A stretch of DNA of 64,000 bases. It comes from Sapientia aquatica (lineage in GTDB: Bacteria; Pseudomonadota; Gammaproteobacteria; Burkholderiales; Burkholderiaceae_D). Made by a program: the position numbers and the translations under genes. The stretch lies in contig NZ_SMYL01000002.1 of NCBI RefSeq assembly GCF_004358105.1, positions 1 through 64,000 on the forward strand, in the 5' to 3' direction. A model generated the notes under the pieces. It saw nothing but the letters and a program-made list of their open reading frames with translations. It was not told the origin of the DNA and made no database searches. Below, in pieces: positions 26,921 through 35,951 of this stretch (the first letter of the stretch is position 1; each line of letters starts with the position of its first letter).

Positions 26921-27685
26921 TCAACTCAGCGTGGCAATGACTGGCGCATGATCGGACGGCTGTTCCCATTTGCGCGGCACCCGATCAATCACGCAGCCAG
27001 TGCAGCGGGCGGCGAGGGCCGGCGAGAGCAAAATATGATCAATCCGCATGCCTTTATTTAAGCGGAAGCCCAAAGCCCGGTAATCCCACCAGCTAAAGCT
27101 TTTATCGGCTTGCTCAAACTGGCGGTACGAATCGACCAAAGGCAGATTGAGCATTGCTTGAAAGGCCGCCCGTTCAGGTTCGGACACCAAATTTTGCCCC
27201 ACCCAAGCGGCGGGATCGTGCACATCACGATCTTCCGGCGCGATATTGAAATCACCCAGCAAGGCTAATTCTGGGTAGCTAGCTTTTTGTTGTTCTAGCC
27301 ATTTTTGCAGGGCAGCCAACCAAGCCAGCTTGTATTGAAATTTATCGGAGTCTGGCGCTTGTCCGTTCGGAATATAGGCACAAACAATCCGCACGCCTTC
27401 GATGGTCACGGTCAATAGTCGCTGCTGCTCATCCTCAAACAATGGATTGTTTTTGACCACATCGGAAATCGGAAAGCGCGATAAAACCGCCACGCCGTTA
27501 TACGTTTTTTGACCGTTAAAAACCACGTGAAAACCGGCCGCTTCAATCTCAGCGACGGGGAATTTATCGTCGGTTAGTTTGGTTTCTTGCAAGCACAACA
27601 CATCGACTGGATTATCTTGCAACCATTGCAAAACCTGTGGCAAACGGACTTTGAGTGAGTTGACATTCCAGCAGGCTAATTTCAT
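26921..27685 (-). CDS. xthA: Exodeoxyribonuclease III
   Basis: XthA is the main apurinic/apyrimidinic endonuclease and 3'-5' exonuclease of base-excision repair. The 254-residue protein shows the EEP-fold motifs WNVNSLK, LCLQETKL with catalytic Glu, GDFNIAPEDRDVHDP, and the ending RIDHILLSP with SDHAPVIATL, containing the Asp/His catalytic pair. The ATG start gives the family's canonical MKLACWNVNS. It lies 74 bases upstream of the TonB-like gene on the same strand. Confidence 0.96.
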   Translation of the reverse strand: MKLACWNVNSLKVRLPQVLQWLQDNPVDVLCLQETKLTDDKFPVAEIEAAGFHVVFNGQKTYNGVAVLSRFPISDVVKNNPLFEDEQQRLLTVTIEGVRIVCAYIPNGQAPDSDKFQYKLAWLAALQKWLEQQKASYPELALLGDFNIAPEDRDVHDPAAWVGQNLVSEPERAAFQAMLNLPLVDSYRQFEQADKSFSWWDYRALGFRLNKGMRIDHILLSPALAARCTGCVIDRVPRKWEQPSDHAPVIATLS

Positions 27686-27813
27686 GATTTTTCGATTGCA
27701 GTTAAGTTGATTGGATGGGCGATGATTCGGTGCTTAGGCATCGCAAGTGCCGTTGATCGCGCCGCGCGTCGAGTATATAGCCAGATCAACACGGCATTAT
27801 ACTCAGCGCGCAA

Positions 27814-27849
27814 AATAAAAAAAGACGCCGCTGTGAAGCTGGCGTCTTT
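27814..27849 (-). terminator. Terminator after the small TonB-C gene
   Basis: On the minus strand AAAGACGCC and GGCGTCTTT form a stem and are followed by TTTTATTTTG. It ends transcripts from the gene at 27925-28269. Confidence 0.88.
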
Positions 27850-27924
27850 GTCGATTTAACGGGCGCAGTGCTAACGGACAAACAATAGTGCATCCTGCGT
27901 CCGATTCGTCACGCTTAACTCTGT

Positions 27925-28269
27925 TTATTCAAGTTTCCAAACAAATTCGACTTTGGCCCAAAGTTGATCCGGTTTGCCATCTTTGGTACCCGGTTTGAAT
28001 TTGCATAGGCTAAAAGCCTGCAATGCCGCTTTATCTAAACTTTTGCTGCCACTCGATTTATCGACTTTGGAATCAGTGACTTTGCCATCCGGAGAAACCA
28101 GGAACAGCAATGCCACCGTTCCTTGTTCTTCATTCATTAAAGCAGCCTTAGGATATTTGGGCGGTTCACAAGACTTGCCGTCCAGAACTGGCGCGACTTC
28201 GGCGCTAAATACACTGGCACACAAGCAAAATAAGCATGTGAAACTAAGGATCGATAACGGGGTTTTCAT
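27925..28269 (-). CDS. Small periplasmic TonB-C domain protein
   Basis: The 114-residue protein has a signal peptide (about residues 1-22, ASVFSAEV) and then almost only a TonB C-terminal-type domain: EPPKYPKAALMNEEQGTVAL, followed by FLVSPDGKVTDSKVDKSSG and LDKAALQAFSLCKFKPG. There is no membrane anchor beyond the signal, so it probably acts free in the periplasm. Two cysteines (in KSCEPPKYP and LCKFKPG) could form a disulphide. Such stand-alone domains are common in Burkholderiales; the partner is unknown. Confidence 0.8.
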   Translation of the reverse strand: MKTPLSILSFTCLFCLCASVFSAEVAPVLDGKSCEPPKYPKAALMNEEQGTVALLFLVSPDGKVTDSKVDKSSGSKSLDKAALQAFSLCKFKPGTKDGKPDQLWAKVEFVWKLE

Positions 28270-28341
28270 ACGTACATTCCTATCTAAGTTTGATAAATTT
28301 AGTTGTTTTTGTTTTGGTACTGCATCTTCGTTGCGGATTGG

Positions 28342-30132
28342 TCAGAACTCTTCCCAATCGTTGTTATCTACCGCCGCGCTTTTCTTGGGCGCTGGTTTCG
28401 GCGCTGGCGGCAGCGATTTTACCGAGCTGGTTGCCTTGGCCTTGACTTGCATTGGCTTGACGTTTGGTCGGGCTTTAGCGGCGGGTTGTGCTGCAACGAC
28501 GGTGGCGCTGGTCGCTGGCTTTTTGCCGATATTGACCGTGCTGTTGGAACTCAATTTGAAGATGCTGACCACTTTGGCTAACTCAGAAGCCTGATCTTGC
28601 AAGCTTTGGGCAGCGGCGGCGGCTTCTTCAACCAAGGCGGCGTTTTGCTGGGTCATGCCATCCATATCGATCACAGAATGGTTGATACCTTCAATATCAG
28701 AGCTTTGGTCTTGGCTGGCATGGCTGATTTCAGAAATGATTTCGGTCACATGCTTAACGCTGGAGACAATTTGATTAATTGTCACACCGGCTTGGCCGAC
28801 CAATTTGCTACCGATTTCGACTTTTTCGACCGACGTGGTAATTAAGCCTTTAATTTCTTTGGCAGCTACGGCGCTGCGTTGTGCCAGATTACGCACTTCG
28901 GACGCCACCACCGCAAAGCCACGGCCTTGTTCACCTGCACGGGCTGCTTCAACGGCGGCGTTTAAAGCCAAGATATTGGTTTGGAAAGCGATACCATCGA
29001 TGACGCTAATAATGTCTTCAATCTTTTTGGCCGACTCGTTAATCGAGCTCATCGTATCAACCACTTGGGCAACGACCGTGCCGCCGTGGCGCGCCACTTC
29101 CGAGGCAGACAAAGCCAATTGATTTGCTTCACGTGCATTGTCGGCGTTGAGTTTGACGGTCTTGGTCAACTCTTTCATCGCGGACGAGGTTTTTTCTAAC
29201 GAGCTAGCTTGTTGTTCAGTGCGCGAAGAAAGATCCAAGTTACCCATCGCGATCTCGCTCGAAGCAGTCGCAATCGTATCGGTACGCACCCGCACTTGAC
29301 CGACAATGTTGACCAAGCTGTCGCGCATTGTGCTCATTTCGGCAATCAGGCTGGTGGTATCGCCCGGCTTGGTTTCAATTTTGGCGGCGAGGTCACCAGC
29401 GGCAATTTGGCTCGCAATTTGGCTGGCATATTCTGGCTCGCCACCTAATTGCACCAGGATGCTGCGGGTAATGAGTGAGGCAGCCACAGCACCGGCGACT
29501 ACGGCTAAGGCACCTAACACCAACATCAACGTGCGTGCTGTGCCAAACGCCGCGCTGGCGTCTTTCGCGGCACTTTCATTGAGCTTGTCTTCCAAGGCAG
29601 TCATCTCATCGAGCGCGTCTAGCCATTTTTTCTGCACGGGACGCAGCTTTTTGATTAACGTGACCGTTGCCACTTCAGGATTATTAGCTAACCCTAATGC
29701 TTGGGCTTTTTCCGGTAATTGGGCGGCGGCGGTTTCTTGTTCTTTCAATTTGGCGAGCAGCGTTTTTTCTTCCGCTGTGGTGCCACTGTCGCTATCGAGC
29801 ATTTTGGCCAGCTTATCCCGGGCTGCGCCGTATTTGTCGGATTGCTCTTTGATTTTGGCGATTTCGGGAGCCATGTCATCGGCATCGGTCAGCAACGTCA
29901 GGTTACGTAACGACACCATGCGGTCGTACACGATAGCGCGCATTTCGATGATTAACCGAACTTCAACATTGCTGACAGAAACCACTTTATCAAGTCGGTC
30001 CTGAATCTGTGACATTCGCGTAATGCCGAGCAATGTCACGACAATCAAAAATGCAAGCACAAGAGCAAATCCTAGGCCTAAGCGTTTCCCCACTTTTATT
30101 TTTGAGAGATTCATATTTTTGTTTGTGTCCAA
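28342..30132 (-). CDS. Methyl-accepting chemotaxis protein
   Basis: The protein is an inner-membrane chemoreceptor that controls CheA. The 596 residues comprise a membrane span (about 17-37), a periplasmic four-helix-bundle (4HB_MCP) sensor domain (about 38-200), a second span (about 203-225), HAMP, and the cytoplasmic signalling rod. The rod has the invariant hairpin [21 protein letters not shown] Lys/Pro/Ala-rich tail ends in DWEEF, which resembles the CheR/CheB-binding pentapeptide. The ligand is unknown. No che genes are nearby. Confidence 0.93.
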   Translation of the reverse strand: MDTNKNMNLSKIKVGKRLGLGFALVLAFLIVVTLLGITRMSQIQDRLDKVVSVSNVEVRLIIEMRAIVYDRMVSLRNLTLLTDADDMAPEIAKIKEQSDKYGAARDKLAKMLDSDSGTTAEEKTLLAKLKEQETAAAQLPEKAQALGLANNPEVATVTLIKKLRPVQKKWLDALDEMTALEDKLNESAAKDASAAFGTARTLMLVLGALAVVAGAVAASLITRSILVQLGGEPEYASQIASQIAAGDLAAKIETKPGDTTSLIAEMSTMRDSLVNIVGQVRVRTDTIATASSEIAMGNLDLSSRTEQQASSLEKTSSAMKELTKTVKLNADNAREANQLALSASEVARHGGTVVAQVVDTMSSINESAKKIEDIISVIDGIAFQTNILALNAAVEAARAGEQGRGFAVVASEVRNLAQRSAVAAKEIKGLITTSVEKVEIGSKLVGQAGVTINQIVSSVKHVTEIISEISHASQDQSSDIEGINHSVIDMDGMTQQNAALVEEAAAAAQSLQDQASELAKVVSIFKLSSNSTVNIGKKPATSATVVAAQPAAKARPNVKPMQVKAKATSSVKSLPPAPKPAPKKSAAVDNNDWEEF

Positions 30133-30147
30133 AGAATTAAAAAAATC

Positions 30148-30174
30148 TTATCTGAGCAAATGACTTGGCATTAA
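30148..30174 (-). promoter_or_regulatory. Candidate sigma-28 (FliA) promoter of the chemoreceptor gene
   Basis: On the minus strand TTAA, 15 bases, TCAGATAA is found, against the FliA consensus TAAA-N15-GCCGATAA (9 of 12 positions). It lies about 15 bases before the start codon, which is close but workable. Chemoreceptor genes are often FliA-dependent, but this match is moderate. Confidence 0.33.
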
Positions 30175-30413
30175 CGATAAGAAGACTGAATGACAAGTTG
30201 GTGTTGCGTATGGTGTTAATTTCGCTGTTCGAACAAATAAGAAATGTTGTTAAGCGAAAAATATTTTTTTACGATCATGACTACGAGATTTCATCTTAGA
30301 ACGCAAAATTTTAATTTCAATAAAGAAATGACCATCTTCGGTAAAAAGTGAAATTAATTTCTGCTTTATCAATGAAATAAGAGGGAAGCGTGCGTGAAAG
30401 TGGACATCAGAAA

Positions 30414-30452
30414 GTAAAAAACCACCGCGATCAGAAATGACAGCGGTGGTTT
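30414..30452 (-). terminator. pepA terminator
   Basis: AAACCACCGC (30419-30428) and GCGGTGGTTT (30443-30452) form the stem; on the minus strand it is followed by TTTTAC after the stem's own T run. It lies 65 bases after the pepA stop. Confidence 0.85.
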
Positions 30453-30516
30453 AACATTGTGAGCAAAGGAAGAAGTTTTGCTCGGCGGGTGCAAATTTAG
30501 AATTGCTGCATTAAGT

Positions 30517-32046
30517 TCAATTTGCCGCGCGGTTAATTAAGAATGTTGTTAAGAGTGAAACCGGGCGGCCCGTTGCACCTTTGGCCGAACCGGATTTCCA
30601 CGCTGTGCCAGCAATATCCAAATGCGCCCAGGTATATTTCTTAGTGAAGCGCTCCAAGAAACACGCCGCGGTGATGCTGCCGGCTGCCGAACCGCCAATA
30701 TTTGCCATATCGGCAAAATTGGATTTGAGTTGTTCGTTGTAGGCTTCGCCAATTGGCATACGCCAAGCGGTGTCACCGGTATCGATACCAGCGGCTAACA
30801 ATTCATTGGCCAATTCATCGTGGGCGGCATCGTGGCGGGTGAACAAGCCAGAATTATGGTGACCCAAGGACGTGATGCAAGCACCAGTCAAGGTCGCCAC
30901 ATCGACCACGGCGGCTGGGTTAAAGCGTTCAGCGTAGGTTAAGGCGTCGCACAAGATTAAACGGCCTTCAGCATCCGTGTTCAAAATCTCAATGGTTTGA
31001 CCGGACATCGATGTGACGATATCGCCCGGTTTGGTTGCGCGGCCATTCGGCATGTTTTCGCAGGAAGGAATAACAGCGATCACGTTGAGCTTGAGTTTTA
31101 ACTCAGCAATTGCGCGCATGGTTCCCAACACAGAGGCAGCGCCGCCCATGTCGTATTTCATTTCATCCATGCCAGCGCCAGCTTTTAAGGAAATCCCGCC
31201 GGAGTCAAAAGTAATGCCTTTACCGACCAATACCACCGGAGCATCTTTGGCCTTGCCGCCCATGTGTTTGAGAACGATAAATTTAGGTGGCTCATCGCTG
31301 CCGTTTGTGACCGACAAAAAGCTGCCCATTTTTAAGGCTTGGCATTGTTTGCGATCTAAAATCTCCGCGCTGATTTTGGATGTGGTGGCATTGAATTCGC
31401 TAGCAATCTTTTTAGCTGCGTTCGCTAAATAAGTAGGAGTGCAGAAGTTGCCCGGTAAATCGGCTAAATTTTTGGTCAAATCAATTCCGTTAGCCAGAGC
31501 GATGCTTTGCGCCAAACTCAGTTTGGCAGCCGCTTGGTCAGCGCTGTGGATTGATAGGGCGATTTTGCTGACGCCAGTGGTGATGACTTCAGGCTTGCTT
31601 TTTAAACCATCGGCGCGATAGGCGCTGGCGCGAATCGCTAATACAACACTGCGAATCGCCGCGTTGAGATGTTCAGCGTGCAAAGTGACTGTGATGATTG
31701 CATCAGCGGCGGACAAGCCGGCGAGCACATTGGCGATGGATTGGGCGACTTTGGTAAAGGTGGTATTGCTAATTTTGCCAGACGATTTTGCGGCAGGTGC
31801 GGCGCCCAAACCAACCAAAACAACACGTTCTGCGGCGACTCCGGCAACTTGGCGCAAAACCAAGGTGCTGCCAACCTTGCCAGTAATGTCACCGGATTTT
31901 AAGACTGCAGCGATCGCGCCTTGCGCATTAAGAGCTTCTGCTTCTGGTGTCAATTTCTTATTTTCGTAGATACCAACCACGATGCAAGCAGTTTTGCTGC
32001 TTGTGAAGTTACTTTTTGCGTCAATGGGTTTTGTGCTAAAGTCCAC
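30517..32046 (-). CDS. pepA: Leucyl aminopeptidase (cytosol aminopeptidase)
   Basis: PepA is a hexameric M17 di-metal aminopeptidase that trims peptides and, in some bacteria, also binds DNA. The 509-residue protein shows the M17 signature [10 protein letters not shown] and the metal-binding [17 protein letters not shown] and [13 protein letters not shown]. It uses a GTG start at 32046 with GAGGAG in front. It is divergent from lptF with only 59 bases between the starts, a linkage widely conserved in proteobacteria. Confidence 0.96.
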   Translation of the reverse strand: MDFSTKPIDAKSNFTSSKTACIVVGIYENKKLTPEAEALNAQGAIAAVLKSGDITGKVGSTLVLRQVAGVAAERVVLVGLGAAPAAKSSGKISNTTFTKVAQSIANVLAGLSAADAIITVTLHAEHLNAAIRSVVLAIRASAYRADGLKSKPEVITTGVSKIALSIHSADQAAAKLSLAQSIALANGIDLTKNLADLPGNFCTPTYLANAAKKIASEFNATTSKISAEILDRKQCQALKMGSFLSVTNGSDEPPKFIVLKHMGGKAKDAPVVLVGKGITFDSGGISLKAGAGMDEMKYDMGGAASVLGTMRAIAELKLKLNVIAVIPSCENMPNGRATKPGDIVTSMSGQTIEILNTDAEGRLILCDALTYAERFNPAAVVDVATLTGACITSLGHHNSGLFTRHDAAHDELANELLAAGIDTGDTAWRMPIGEAYNEQLKSNFADMANIGGSAAGSITAACFLERFTKKYTWAHLDIAGTAWKSGSAKGATGRPVSLLTTFLINRAAN

Positions 32047-32105
32047 GTGTTTCTCCTCTTTAATATTTGGTTAATTCGTACTAACTCGCAATTATAGCCC
32101 CTCCC

Positions 32106-33254
32106 ATGATTTTTAAGCGCGCTCTTCAACGTGAGTTGGCAAGTACAGCTAGTGCTGTCTTCACGATTCTCTTCACCATTGCCATCACGGTTAGACCAAT
32201 CAAAATTTTGGGTATGGCGGCCAACGGTAAGGTCAACTCTGATGATGTGTTTACCTTAATTGGTTTTGCTGCGCTGAATTTATTACCAATTATTATTGTG
32301 TTGACCGGATTTATTGCCGTGCTCATGGTGATCACGCGCACGTATCAAGATTCAGAAATGGTGGTTTGGTTTGCGTCCGGTGTGAGCTTGGCCGATTGGG
32401 TCGGGCCGATTGTGCGCTTTGCCACGCCCTTGTTTATTTTGACCGCCCTGATGTCGTGCGTGGTGACGCCGTGGGCTAACCAGCATAGCCAAGAATATAC
32501 CGATCGATTTGAGCAACGCTCCGACATCGCGCGCGTGTCGCCCGGCAAATTTCAAGAGTCGTCCTCGCGTGAGCGGGTATTTTTCGTTGAAGGTATAGCG
32601 GGCGACTTATCCCGAGTGCAAAACATTTTCGTCAATACTATCCAAAACAATCGCCATAGTGTGGTCATCGCCAAAGAAGGTGAAATGGTGGTCGATAAAT
32701 TTGGTGATAAATTTTTGATCATGCATCAAGGGCGGCGCTACGATGGCGCACCAAACCAGACTGATTTTCAAATGATGCAATTTGATCGTTATGGCGTTTT
32801 GGTGGACGAAGAAAACCGAGCATTAATTGTGGAAAGAAAATCGGAATCATTAAGTACTCTAGAGTTGTTAGCAGATCCAAATCCCATTAATTTAGGTGAA
32901 TTTTTATGGCGTATTTCGCTGCCGATTATGGGTATTTTATTGATGTTATTAGCGGTGCCCTTGGGTTATGTAAATCCGCGTTCGGGACGCTCGGCTAACT
33001 TCTTGTTGGCACTGTTTTTATGCGTGTTCTATTACAACATGGTGCTGGTATCGCAAGCTTGGGTCAAACAATCCAAAGCGTCATTGTTGATGGCTTGGTG
33101 GCCGGTGCATTTGGTTTGTATCGTCTTAATTGTCGTGTTATTCGCTTGGCGCCTCAACGTTAATAATCGATTCCATCCACTGCGAATTTGGTCGGCCTTA
33201 ATTAGGAAGAAATCGGACCCTGCATGTAAAACTGTCGCAGGAGCCGCGCAATGA
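32106..33254 (+). CDS. lptF: LPS export ABC transporter permease LptF
   Basis: LptF forms, with LptG and the ATPase LptB, the inner-membrane engine that extracts lipopolysaccharide and sends it over the LptA bridge. The 382-residue YjgP/YjgQ-family protein has six membrane spans: three near the start (to about residue 115), a periplasmic beta-jellyroll domain (about 130-255), and three at the end. It overlaps lptG by four bases (ATGA). Confidence 0.96.
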   Translation: MIFKRALQRELASTASAVFTILFTIAITVRPIKILGMAANGKVNSDDVFTLIGFAALNLLPIIIVLTGFIAVLMVITRTYQDSEMVVWFASGVSLADWVGPIVRFATPLFILTALMSCVVTPWANQHSQEYTDRFEQRSDIARVSPGKFQESSSRERVFFVEGIAGDLSRVQNIFVNTIQNNRHSVVIAKEGEMVVDKFGDKFLIMHQGRRYDGAPNQTDFQMMQFDRYGVLVDEENRALIVERKSESLSTLELLADPNPINLGEFLWRISLPIMGILLMLLAVPLGYVNPRSGRSANFLLALFLCVFYYNMVLVSQAWVKQSKASLLMAWWPVHLVCIVLIVVLFAWRLNVNNRFHPLRIWSALIRKKSDPACKTVAGAAQ

Positions 33255-34390
33255 TGAACACCTTAGAAAAATATTTTGCCCGCGAAATTATCCGCTCTGT
33301 ATTGTTCGTCTTGTTGGCCTTCGTCGCTTTGTTGGCGTTTTTTGATATTGTTAATGAAGTCAAAAGCGTTGGTGTCGGCGGCTACACTATTTTTAATGCG
33401 CTGTATTACGTGGCATTAGGTACTCCGGGTAATGTCTATGAATACATGCCTTTGGCGGCGCTCATCGGCACGATATTTGTCATGGCCCAATTTGCGCAGC
33501 GCTCTGAATTTACCATCATGCGCGTCTCGGGTTTTTCGACCCAACAAGCGATTACGATGTTGTTAAAAATCGGCGCAATCTTTGTTGTCTTGACGTTTAT
33601 ATTTGGCGAAATTTTCGCGCCGTACACCTTTAAAATGGCGGAGAAATATAAAATTAGCGTCATGCCAAGCGCCCATAAGCAAGATTTTCAGTCTGGCTTA
33701 TGGACCAAAGATTTGATTCGTTCGCAAGGACTGACCGGTGGCGTCATCGGTTCCCGTTTTTTGAACGTGAATGTAGTTGATCTGGGCGGAAAGCTCGTTG
33801 GAATTACCTACTACGACTTAGATTTACAGTTCCGCTTAACCAAGCAGGTTAAGGCCGAATCGGCGTCCTATCAGGGCGGCTCAGTTTGGCGTTTAAACCA
33901 TGTTGAGGAAACCTATTTCCCCGAATCGTTAAACGACTCTGAAATGACTCCGGTGGTCGTCAAAGAATTACCTACGCTGGATTTGATTTCTGAAATTACC
34001 CCAGCCATTTTATTAGCGTCTTCTGCGGACAACGATACCGATCGCATGTCGGCTTATGACTTGGCGCTGTATTCCAAACACCTGCTCGACAACAAACAAA
34101 GCGCTGAGAAATTCGAAATCGCATTTTGGAAAAAAATCATTTATCCCTTTGCGGTATTTGTCATGATGGCGTTGGCATTGCCGTTCGCCTTCTTGCACTT
34201 CCGTTCCGGCGGCGTAAGTTTGAAAATTTTTGCGGGCATCATGATCGGTGTGGTGTTCTATCTGCTCAATAACGTATTTGCGCACATTGGATTGCTGCAT
34301 ACTTGGCCGCCATTCGTGACCGCGGTGTTGCCGAGCTTGCTATTTTTAGGCGCTGCCATGGCGGCGTTGTGGTGGGTAGAGAATACATGA
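33251..34390 (+). CDS. lptG: LPS export ABC transporter permease LptG
   Basis: LptG is the partner permease of LptF. The 379-residue protein has the same plan: N-terminal spans with the conserved start LEKYFAREIIRS, periplasmic jellyroll (about residues 130-270), and C-terminal spans with PFAFLHFRSGGVSLKIFAG. Its start overlaps the lptF stop and its own stop overlaps the start of cbiX, so the three genes form one unit. Confidence 0.96.
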   Translation: MMNTLEKYFAREIIRSVLFVLLAFVALLAFFDIVNEVKSVGVGGYTIFNALYYVALGTPGNVYEYMPLAALIGTIFVMAQFAQRSEFTIMRVSGFSTQQAITMLLKIGAIFVVLTFIFGEIFAPYTFKMAEKYKISVMPSAHKQDFQSGLWTKDLIRSQGLTGGVIGSRFLNVNVVDLGGKLVGITYYDLDLQFRLTKQVKAESASYQGGSVWRLNHVEETYFPESLNDSEMTPVVVKELPTLDLISEITPAILLASSADNDTDRMSAYDLALYSKHLLDNKQSAEKFEIAFWKKIIYPFAVFVMMALALPFAFLHFRSGGVSLKIFAGIMIGVVFYLLNNVFAHIGLLHTWPPFVTAVLPSLLFLGAAMAALWWVENT

Positions 34391-34776
34391 CGACTCAAGC
34401 TGAAAAGTCCCAACAGGCTTTAATCCTGTTCGCACACGGCGCGCGCGATCCACGTTGGGCTGAGCCACTGCAACGGCTGCAACAAATCGTCTCTAAGCAA
34501 GTATCTGGCGACGTGCTAGTGCATCAAGCGTTTTTAGAGTTGATGACGCCGAGCCTGCCGGAATTAATCGCGCATTTAGTGCAACAGCAGGTTGCGGCGG
34601 TAACGGTGGTGCCAATTTTTTTAGGCCAGGGCGGACATGTGCGACGTGATTTGCCAGAACTAATTACCCAGCTATCGGCAGATTATCCGCAAGTGCGTTT
34701 TACGTTAGCGCCCGCCATTGGGGAAGATGAACAAGTATTGAAAGCGATTGCCGACGTCTGTATTGCTCAACTTTAG
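34387..34776 (+). CDS. cbiX: Small CbiX-type sirohydrochlorin chelatase
   Basis: CbiX-S proteins insert Co2+ (or Fe2+/Ni2+) into sirohydrochlorin for cobalamin, sirohaem or F430-type cofactors. The 129-residue length matches the short homodimeric form. The metal-binding histidines are in FAHGARDPRW (His17) and GQGGHVRRDLP (His84). I chose the ATG at 34387, which overlaps the lptG stop in ATGA. No other cobalamin or sirohaem gene is near, so the metal is uncertain; linkage to lptFG looks positional. Confidence 0.88.
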   Translation: MTTQAEKSQQALILFAHGARDPRWAEPLQRLQQIVSKQVSGDVLVHQAFLELMTPSLPELIAHLVQQQVAAVTVVPIFLGQGGHVRRDLPELITQLSADYPQVRFTLAPAIGEDEQVLKAIADVCIAQL

Positions 34777-34802
34777 TAGCTCAGTTGAATTGTTCAGCGC
34801 AT

Positions 34803-34837
34803 AAAAAACGCCTAGTTTCACAACTAGGCGTTTTTTT
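34803..34837. terminator. Bidirectional terminator between cbiX and fbp
   Basis: AAAAAACGCCTAGTT and AACTAGGCGTTTTTT form a perfect 15-bp stem with a four-base loop. T-runs occur on both strands, so it can serve cbiX and fbp, which converge here. Confidence 0.92.
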
Positions 34838-34883
34838 CATCTAAACAGCGGCGACTACATTTAAATCGCCGCGTTTCTCTGAT

Positions 34884-35888
34884 TTATTTTTCCAAGTGGT
34901 ACGAAGTGACACGCTCCACTTCATTTTTAGAGCCTAAAAATACAGCCACTCGTTGATGGAGTTTTTCAGGTTGAATATCCAAAATCCGTTGTTTGCCGTT
35001 AGTCGATGCGCCGCCTGCTTGCTCGATCAACATCGACATCGGATTGGCTTCGTACATCAAACGCAACTTACCTGCCTTGTCCGGTTCACGCGCATCTGCC
35101 GGATACATGAAGATGCCGCCGCGATTTAAAATGCGGTGCACGTCAGTCACCATCGCCGCAATCCAACGCATATTGAAATTCTTCCCGCGCGGACCCGTTG
35201 TGCCAGCCAATAATTCATCGATATAGCGCGTCACAGGTGGATACCAATGGCGGGAGTTGGAAGCGTTGATGGCGTATTCCTGGGTGTCTTCAGGGATAGT
35301 CATATTGCGCTGTGTTAGCACCCAAGAACCCATTTCGCGGTCCAAGGTAAAGCAATTGACGCCTTGTCCAGTGGTCAGCACGAACATGGTTTGCGGGCCA
35401 TAAATTGCATAACCCGCAGCCACTTGTTTGGAACCCGCTTGCAAGAAATCTTGTTCGGTAGGTGTTGCCATGCCTTCCGGCGCTTTGATCACGGAAAAAA
35501 TCGTACCGATTGTCACATTGACGTCGATGTTGGACGAGCCATCCAATGGATCAAACAACAACATGTATTCGCCCTTAGGATAGCGATTCGGAATCAAGTG
35601 AATTGACTCCATTTCCTCGGACGCCATGGCCGCCAAATGACCGCCCCATTCGTTGGCTTCCAACAGAATTTCATTGGATAAAATGTCCAATTTCTTTTGT
35701 ACTTCGCCTTGAATGTTTTCGGTTTCGGCGGAACCTAACACCTCACCCAAAGCACCTTTGCCAACGGCGTGGCTAATCGTTTTACAAGCGCGCGCGACGA
35801 CTTCAATCAATAGTCGTAATTCGGCCGGAATGTTGTTGTTGAGGCGTTGTTCCTCAACGAGATATTGCGTCAGGCTAATGCGTTTCAT
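34884..35888 (-). CDS. fbp: Fructose-1,6-bisphosphatase class 1
   Basis: Fbp hydrolyses fructose-1,6-bisphosphate to fructose-6-phosphate in gluconeogenesis. The 334-residue protein has the class 1 signature [13 protein letters not shown] and the metal-site [15 protein letters not shown], and [19 protein letters not shown] near the C-terminus. I prefer ATG at 35888 because GAAAGAAATT precedes it; an in-frame GTG at 35900 is possible. pepN lies 51 bases upstream of that GTG on the same strand, so they may be cotranscribed. Confidence 0.96.
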   Translation of the reverse strand: MKRISLTQYLVEEQRLNNNIPAELRLLIEVVARACKTISHAVGKGALGEVLGSAETENIQGEVQKKLDILSNEILLEANEWGGHLAAMASEEMESIHLIPNRYPKGEYMLLFDPLDGSSNIDVNVTIGTIFSVIKAPEGMATPTEQDFLQAGSKQVAAGYAIYGPQTMFVLTTGQGVNCFTLDREMGSWVLTQRNMTIPEDTQEYAINASNSRHWYPPVTRYIDELLAGTTGPRGKNFNMRWIAAMVTDVHRILNRGGIFMYPADAREPDKAGKLRLMYEANPMSMLIEQAGGASTNGKQRILDIQPEKLHQRVAVFLGSKNEVERVTSYHLEK

Positions 35889-35951
35889 AATTTCTTTCAC
35901 AAAGTAAGGCGGGTTGAATTGATTTGGTCAACTCAACTCGGTCAAGTTAAT

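Larger units (their letters stand above)
30133..30516. other. Intergenic region between the chemoreceptor and pepA
   Basis: These 384 bases contain no convincing gene. They hold a candidate sigma-28 promoter for the chemoreceptor at 30148-30174 and the pepA terminator at 30414-30452. The part between is AT-rich spacer. Confidence 0.6.

Noticed and set aside
27974-28594. 206-codon open frame on the plus strand
   Set aside because: It runs opposite the TonB-C gene and the end of the chemoreceptor gene. Composition is that of an antisense frame and no start signal is present.
29306-30004. 232-codon open frame on the plus strand over the chemoreceptor gene
   Set aside because: It is the antisense shadow of the chemoreceptor, Ser/Ala-rich and without family features.
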